Positions 60,658 to 64,000 of a stretch of DNA of 64,000 nucleotides are shown here, in pieces. The position numbers and the translations under genes are program-made. The DNA is from Acidimicrobiales bacterium. Lineage in GTDB: Bacteria > Actinomycetota > Acidimicrobiia > Acidimicrobiales > Iamiaceae. Numbering within the stretch: position 1 is the stretch's first letter; every line of letters begins with the position of its first letter. The stretch lies in assembly GCA_025463365.1 (NCBI GenBank), contig JAOBWM010000099.1, positions 1 to 64,000 of the forward strand, in the 5' to 3' direction. The notes beneath the pieces are model-generated. The model was given only the letters and a program-made list of their open reading frames with translations, did no database searches and was not told where the DNA came from.

Positions 60658-61368
60658 TCACTTCCCCCGCACGCGGATGCGCAGCAGGATCCAGAGGGCG
60701 GCGACCCCGTCGGTCCACTCGATCTTCTTGCCCTCTTCGCGGCCGCGGGCCCGGTAGGAGATCGGCACCTCGAAGATGCGCTCCTTCATGGTGAGGAGCT
60801 TCCCGGTGAGCTCGGCCTCGATGCCGAAGCCGTTCGAGCGCAGGTCGACCCTCCGCCAGTGTTCCGCGGGCGCCACCTTCAGGCACGTCTCGATGTCGGT
60901 GAGCCAGGCGTCGAACAGGAACGACGCCCACAGCGCCAGCATCTTGTTCCCGAGCACGAACCAGAAGGAGTAGGCGGCGTGGCCGCCGTAGGAGCGGGCG
61001 CCGTAGACCACGTTGGCGTCGCCGTCGAGGATCGGCTGGAGCAGGGACGGGAAGTCGGCGGGGTCGTACTCGAGGTCCGCGTCGAGGACCGTCAGCAGGT
61101 CACCGGTGGCCTCGGCGATGCCGCGGCGCAGGGCCGCTCCCTTGCCCTGGTTGGGATCCTGGGTGAGGAGCCGCACGGCTCCCGACGTGACGTGGTCCGC
61201 GATGGTGTCGATGCACCCGTCGGTGGAGCCGTCGTCGACCACCAGGATCTCGGTGGGGATCGGCATGGTCACGGCGATGAGCCGGTCGAGGGCGGTCCGC
61301 AGCGTCTCGCGCTCGTTGTACACGGGCATGACGATCGTGAGGGACGCCTTCGGCGTGGAGCGGGTCAC
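60658..61368 (-). CDS. Glycosyltransferase family 2
   Basis: 236 residues, GT-A. TIVMPVYNERETLRTALDRL, ILVVDDGSTDGCIDTIADH, QGKGAALRRGIAEATGDLLTVLDADLEYDPADFPSLL (DxD), and the polyprenyl-phosphate sugar synthase-like ending EVPISYRARGREEGKKIEWTDGVAAL. It lacks the C-terminal spans of DPMS relatives with membrane anchors, so it is probably peripheral. A polyprenyl-phosphate glucose- or hexose-synthase role fits. GTG 61368 lies 1 bp after the methyltransferase stop. Confidence 0.9.
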   Translation of the reverse strand: MTRSTPKASLTIVMPVYNERETLRTALDRLIAVTMPIPTEILVVDDGSTDGCIDTIADHVTSGAVRLLTQDPNQGKGAALRRGIAEATGDLLTVLDADLEYDPADFPSLLQPILDGDANVVYGARSYGGHAAYSFWFVLGNKMLALWASFLFDAWLTDIETCLKVAPAEHWRRVDLRSNGFGIEAELTGKLLTMKERIFEVPISYRARGREEGKKIEWTDGVAALWILLRIRVRGK

Positions 61369-61369
61369 G

Positions 61370-62128
61370 TCAGTGGGGCCACGTGGTCGGGTCGTGGCCG
61401 AAGATCGGTTTGGTCAAGAACCCGAGCTTGCCCAGGATCAGGGCCTTGATGACCAGGTTTCGCAGGAACCACGGCAGCGAGACGAGCTGTCTGCCGATGT
61501 TGCGGACCCGCTCCCCCTTGCCGAGCGGCTCGCGGCGGTAGTGCGTCATCGACTCCGAGCGACCGAGGTAGCGCCAGTCCTTCGAGAGCAGCAACGAGGC
61601 AGCGATCGCGCCCGTCACGCCGACGGACGAGAACGAGTCGTGGATCAACACGTCGCCACCGGGACGGACCTTGGCGCTCCATCGGCGGATGTCGTCGAGA
61701 GCAGGCTTCAGGCGGTGGGCGCCGTCGATGTAGAGCAGGTCGATCTCGCCCGGGACATCGGCCAGTGCCTCGCTGGAGAACTTGCGCACGTGGCGCACCC
61801 GATCACCTACACCCGCTTTGGCCAGGTTGGCGAGGAAGACGTCGTGGTCCTCCGACGCCTGCTCCTCGAAGCCCTCGAACTCGTGGGGCCCGCGGTCGTT
61901 GCCGGCATGCGGATCGATGGCCACCAGCTCGACGCCGGGCTCGGCCGCAGACGCGAGCACGATCATCGAGCGACCACGGAACGACCCGATCTCGACGATC
62001 TGTCGCCCCGGACGCACGGTGCGGGCACAGGTCCAGAGCCGCCGGGCCTGGCCGGGTGTCATCCACCCCTCCACCTCGGCGACAACGGCCTGGACCTCAT
62101 CGAAGGTGGCGGCTGCTGGCGTGGACAT
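61370..62128 (-). CDS. Class I SAM-dependent methyltransferase (cephalosporin hydroxylase-like group)
   Basis: 252 residues. IVEIGSFRGRSMIVLASAAEPGVELVAIDPHAG is the SAM-binding core, then DLLYIDGAHRLKPALDDIRRWSAKVRPGGDVLIHDSF, the pattern of Methyltransf_24-type enzymes found in polysaccharide clusters. C-terminal MTHYRREPLGKGERVRNIGRQLVSLPWFLRN is hydrophobic-basic, possibly membrane-contacting. GGAGG lies 9 nt before the ATG. First gene of the unit leading to the GT2 and GT39-like genes; it may cap or modify a sugar. Confidence 0.85.
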   Translation of the reverse strand: MSTPAAATFDEVQAVVAEVEGWMTPGQARRLWTCARTVRPGRQIVEIGSFRGRSMIVLASAAEPGVELVAIDPHAGNDRGPHEFEGFEEQASEDHDVFLANLAKAGVGDRVRHVRKFSSEALADVPGEIDLLYIDGAHRLKPALDDIRRWSAKVRPGGDVLIHDSFSSVGVTGAIAASLLLSKDWRYLGRSESMTHYRREPLGKGERVRNIGRQLVSLPWFLRNLVIKALILGKLGFLTKPIFGHDPTTWPH

Positions 62129-62186
62129 GCGGGTAAGCCTCCGGGGGGTCGGGACGCCGATGCAGTGAGCGATCGGGGGTGCGGCA

Positions 62187-62210
62187 CTAGGGTGCTCCGG
62201 AGCCCCCTAG
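62187..62210. promoter_or_regulatory. 24-bp near-perfect palindrome in a divergent promoter region
   Basis: Outer arms CTAGGG (62187-62192) and CCCTAG (62205-62210) enclose the inner perfect palindrome GCTCCGGAGC (62194-62203), with a single T/C mismatch between them. It lies midway between the divergent methyltransferase (62128) and glycosyltransferase (62284) starts, where a dimeric regulator could control both. Confidence 0.55.
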
Positions 62211-62283
62211 GTGGGCATCGACCGGCGAGCAGCGTAACGCACCACCCCCCAATGCCCCGGTACTCAGCACCCCACACACCCCT

Positions 62284-63468
62284 GTGACGACCGACCCCGA
62301 CCCCCGCCTCAAGCTCGGCGACCTGGCCGCAGCCGCCGGGCTTCGCCGCATCCACCTGCTGGCGTGGCGCGACCTCGACGACGTCGAGGCCGGCGGTTCG
62401 GAGGTCCACGCCGCCGAGATTGCACGGCGCTGGTCCGAGGCCGGCATCGAGGTCGTCATGCGCACCTCCTACGCCCAGGGTCACCCGCCCACGGCCGTGC
62501 GCGACGGGTACGACGTCATCCGCAAGGCGGGCCGCTACCTCGTCTTCCCCCGCGCCGCGGGCAGCGAGGCGCTGCACCGCTACGGCCGGCGCGACGGCCT
62601 GGTCGAGATCTGGAACGGCATGCCGTTCTTCTCGCCGCTGTGGGCCACCGGCCCCCGCGTCGTGTTCTTGCACCACATCCACGCCGACATGTGGAAGATG
62701 GTGCTGCCGCCACGCCTGGCCCGCCTCGGCGACACGGTCGAGCGGGTCGTCGCTCCCCGGCTGTACCGCCGCTCGCGCATGATCACCCTGTCGCCGTCCT
62801 CGAAGGCCGAGATGCTCGACGTCGGCTTCAAGGACGAGCTGGTCGAGGTGGTCCCCCCCGGCGTCGACGCTCGGTTCACGCCTGGCGGCACCCGGAGCCC
62901 CACGCCGCTCGTGGTCGGCGTCGGCCGGCTGGTGCCGGTGAAGCGGTTCGACCGCCTGATCCGAGCGGTGGTCGCGGCCCGGCGCTCGGCCCCCGAGCTC
63001 GAGCTGCTCATCGTCGGCACCGGCCCGGACAAGGGCGAGCTGGAGGCCCTGGTCGATTCGCTCGACGCCGGCGGCTTCGTGCGCTTCGCCGGTCGCGTCG
63101 ATGACGACCAGCTCGTCGACATCTACCGGTCCGCCTGGGCCGTGACCTCGGCCTCGGTACGAGAGGGTTGGGGCATGACGCTCACCGAGGCCGCCGCGTG
63201 CGGGACGCCCTCGGTGGCCACCCGCATCCCCGGGCACCTCGACGCCGTCAGCGACGGCGTCAGCGGCCTGCTGGCGGACGACGAAGCCGATCTCGCCCGC
63301 CACATCGCCCGGATCGCCACCGATGCCACGCTGCGCGAGCGGTTGAGCGCCGGTGCGCTCGAGCACGCCGGTGGCTTCACGTGGACGAACACCGCCACCC
63401 GTGTCCTCGAGACGTTGGCCGACGAGGCGCTCGGTCGCCCCGGCCTGCGCGCCGGCTGGCGCGGTTGA
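62284..63468 (+). CDS. Glycosyltransferase family 4
   Basis: 394 residues, GT-B. N-terminal HLLAWRDLDDVEAGGSEVHAAEIARRWSEAGIEVVMRTS (family-4 acceptor side with GGSEVH), then VVGVGRLVPVKRFDRLIRAV and the donor motif SASVREGWGMTLTEAAACGTPSVATRIPGHLDAV with the EX7E-like pair. Retaining transferase using a nucleotide sugar at the cytoplasmic face. GTG 62284 is the start; its TGA overlaps the TTG start of the aftD-like gene, so both are coupled and likely act in the same polymer pathway. Confidence 0.9.
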   Translation: MTTDPDPRLKLGDLAAAAGLRRIHLLAWRDLDDVEAGGSEVHAAEIARRWSEAGIEVVMRTSYAQGHPPTAVRDGYDVIRKAGRYLVFPRAAGSEALHRYGRRDGLVEIWNGMPFFSPLWATGPRVVFLHHIHADMWKMVLPPRLARLGDTVERVVAPRLYRRSRMITLSPSSKAEMLDVGFKDELVEVVPPGVDARFTPGGTRSPTPLVVGVGRLVPVKRFDRLIRAVVAARRSAPELELLIVGTGPDKGELEALVDSLDAGGFVRFAGRVDDDQLVDIYRSAWAVTSASVREGWGMTLTEAAACGTPSVATRIPGHLDAVSDGVSGLLADDEADLARHIARIATDATLRERLSAGALEHAGGFTWTNTATRVLETLADEALGRPGLRAGWRG

Positions 63469-64000
63469 CCCCCACGCTCCGGCGGCGCCTGCGCGAAGCG
63501 GTGCCGTCCGGGATCCTCGCCATCACGATCTACCTGCCGCTGCTGCTGACCAAGCCGGGCTACGTCGGCGCCGACACCAAGACCTACCTCTACCTGGATC
63601 CCAGCAAGATGCTGGCCCGCGCGTCGTCGATGTGGGACCCGAACATCGGGATGGGCACGGTCACCCACCAGAACATCGGATACCTGTGGCCCATCGGCCC
63701 GTGGTACTGGGCGTTCCAGAACGCGGGCGTGCCCGACTGGGTCGCCCAGCGCCTCTGGCTCGGCTCGATCCTGTTCCTCGCCGGGCTGGGCGTCCGCTTC
63801 CTGCTCAAGACCCTCGGCCAAGAGGGCCCGCACGTCACCGCGGCGACCTTCTGCTACGCACTCACGCCGTACGTCCTCACGCTGGCGGCGCGGCTCTCGG
63901 TCATCCTCCTCCCTTACGCCGGCCTGCCCTGGCTGATCGGCCTGACCGTGCTCGCGCTGCGGAAGGGTGGCTGGCGGTACCCGGCGCTCTTTGCGTTGGT
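63465..64000 (+). CDS. AftD-like alpha-(1->3)-arabinofuranosyltransferase, N-terminal part, cut by window edge
   Basis: The frame opens at TTG 63465 (TTGA overlap with the GT4 stop) and has no stop before the window end, giving about 178 residues. GYVGADTKTYLYLDPSKMLARASSMWDPNIGMGTVTHQNIGYLWPIGPWYW, then WVAQRLWLGSILFLAGLGVRFLL and VILLPYAGLPWLIGLTVLALRKGGWRYPALFAL. These match the first loop and spans of DUF3367/AftD GT-C enzymes, which use decaprenyl-phospho-arabinose in mycobacterial arabinan. The full protein is usually above 1000 residues. Substrate outside mycobacteria is unproven. Confidence 0.82.
   Translation, partial: MTPTLRRRLREAVPSGILAITIYLPLLLTKPGYVGADTKTYLYLDPSKMLARASSMWDPNIGMGTVTHQNIGYLWPIGPWYWAFQNAGVPDWVAQRLWLGSILFLAGLGVRFLLKTLGQEGPHVTAATFCYALTPYVLTLAARLSVILLPYAGLPWLIGLTVLALRKGGWRYPALFAL

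Overview
This is a high-GC actinobacterial window. The acidimicrobial side of the phylum looks most likely, but that is an inference. Pointers are a DUF3151 protein, an SCO6745-family protein, Flp-type pilins, a polyprenol-phosphate-mannose synthase, an AftD-like arabinosyltransferase, very strong G/C bias at codon third positions, and many genes with a -10-like TAnnnT hexamer 6-9 nt before the start codon (leaderless transcription). No rRNA, tRNA, CRISPR array, transposase or phage gene was recognised.

Layout. (1) 1-12 kb: housekeeping and accessory metabolism. It holds a cut-off DUF3151 gene, two near-identical Flp pilins, a patatin-like lipase, an alpha/beta hydrolase divergent from a histidine phosphatase, an aldehyde dehydrogenase/SirB1-like pair, a glycerophosphodiester phosphodiesterase, an SCO6745-like gene, an ArsR-SRPBCC-reductase operon, and an enoyl-CoA hydratase/FAD-linked oxidase pair. 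(2) 12-24 kb: a complete family-5 (oligopeptide/dipeptide type) ABC importer with two tandem paralogous binding lipoproteins. A TetR regulator follows that seems to start at CTG, then a cyclophilin, an acyl-CoA ligase and an AlkA-like DNA glycosylase. A 764-bp gap before the importer carries a degenerate ~48-bp repeat.

(3) 24-41 kb: the centrepiece, a probable secondary-lipid (glycolipid/wax-like) biosynthetic cluster. One minus-strand operon encodes a 2304-aa megasynthase (two FMN-type NPD barrels, KS, AT, ACP, KR), a 1506-aa megasynthase (KS, AT, DH, C-terminal phosphopantetheinyl transferase), a free ACP, an alpha/beta hydrolase and a UGT/MGT-like glycosyltransferase. Across a 243-bp intergenic region with clustered AGGTC/GACCT inverted repeats, two wax ester synthase/diacylglycerol acyltransferase genes run the other way. 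The set could build, reduce, release, glycosylate and esterify a long acyl chain, as PUFA synthases and heterocyst-glycolipid (HglE-type) synthases do. The product is unknown.

(4) 41-64 kb: a cell-envelope glycosylation region. It has about six multi-span GT-C/GT39-like membrane proteins, a dolichol-phosphate-mannose-type synthase, GT2 and GT4 glycosyltransferases, a UDP-galactopyranose-mutase-like FAD protein, two NAD-dependent epimerases, a methyltransferase, a GMC oxidoreductase, an aldo/keto reductase, a VapBC toxin-antitoxin pair and the start of an aftD-like gene at the right edge. Many genes overlap by 1-4 bp (ATGA, GTGA, TTGA, CTGA), so long polycistronic units are likely. The best leads are the lipid megasynthase cluster with its putative operator, the recurrent leaderless-promoter motif, CTG starts at operon junctions, and a 1.5-kb out-of-frame overlap between two membrane-protein ORFs.
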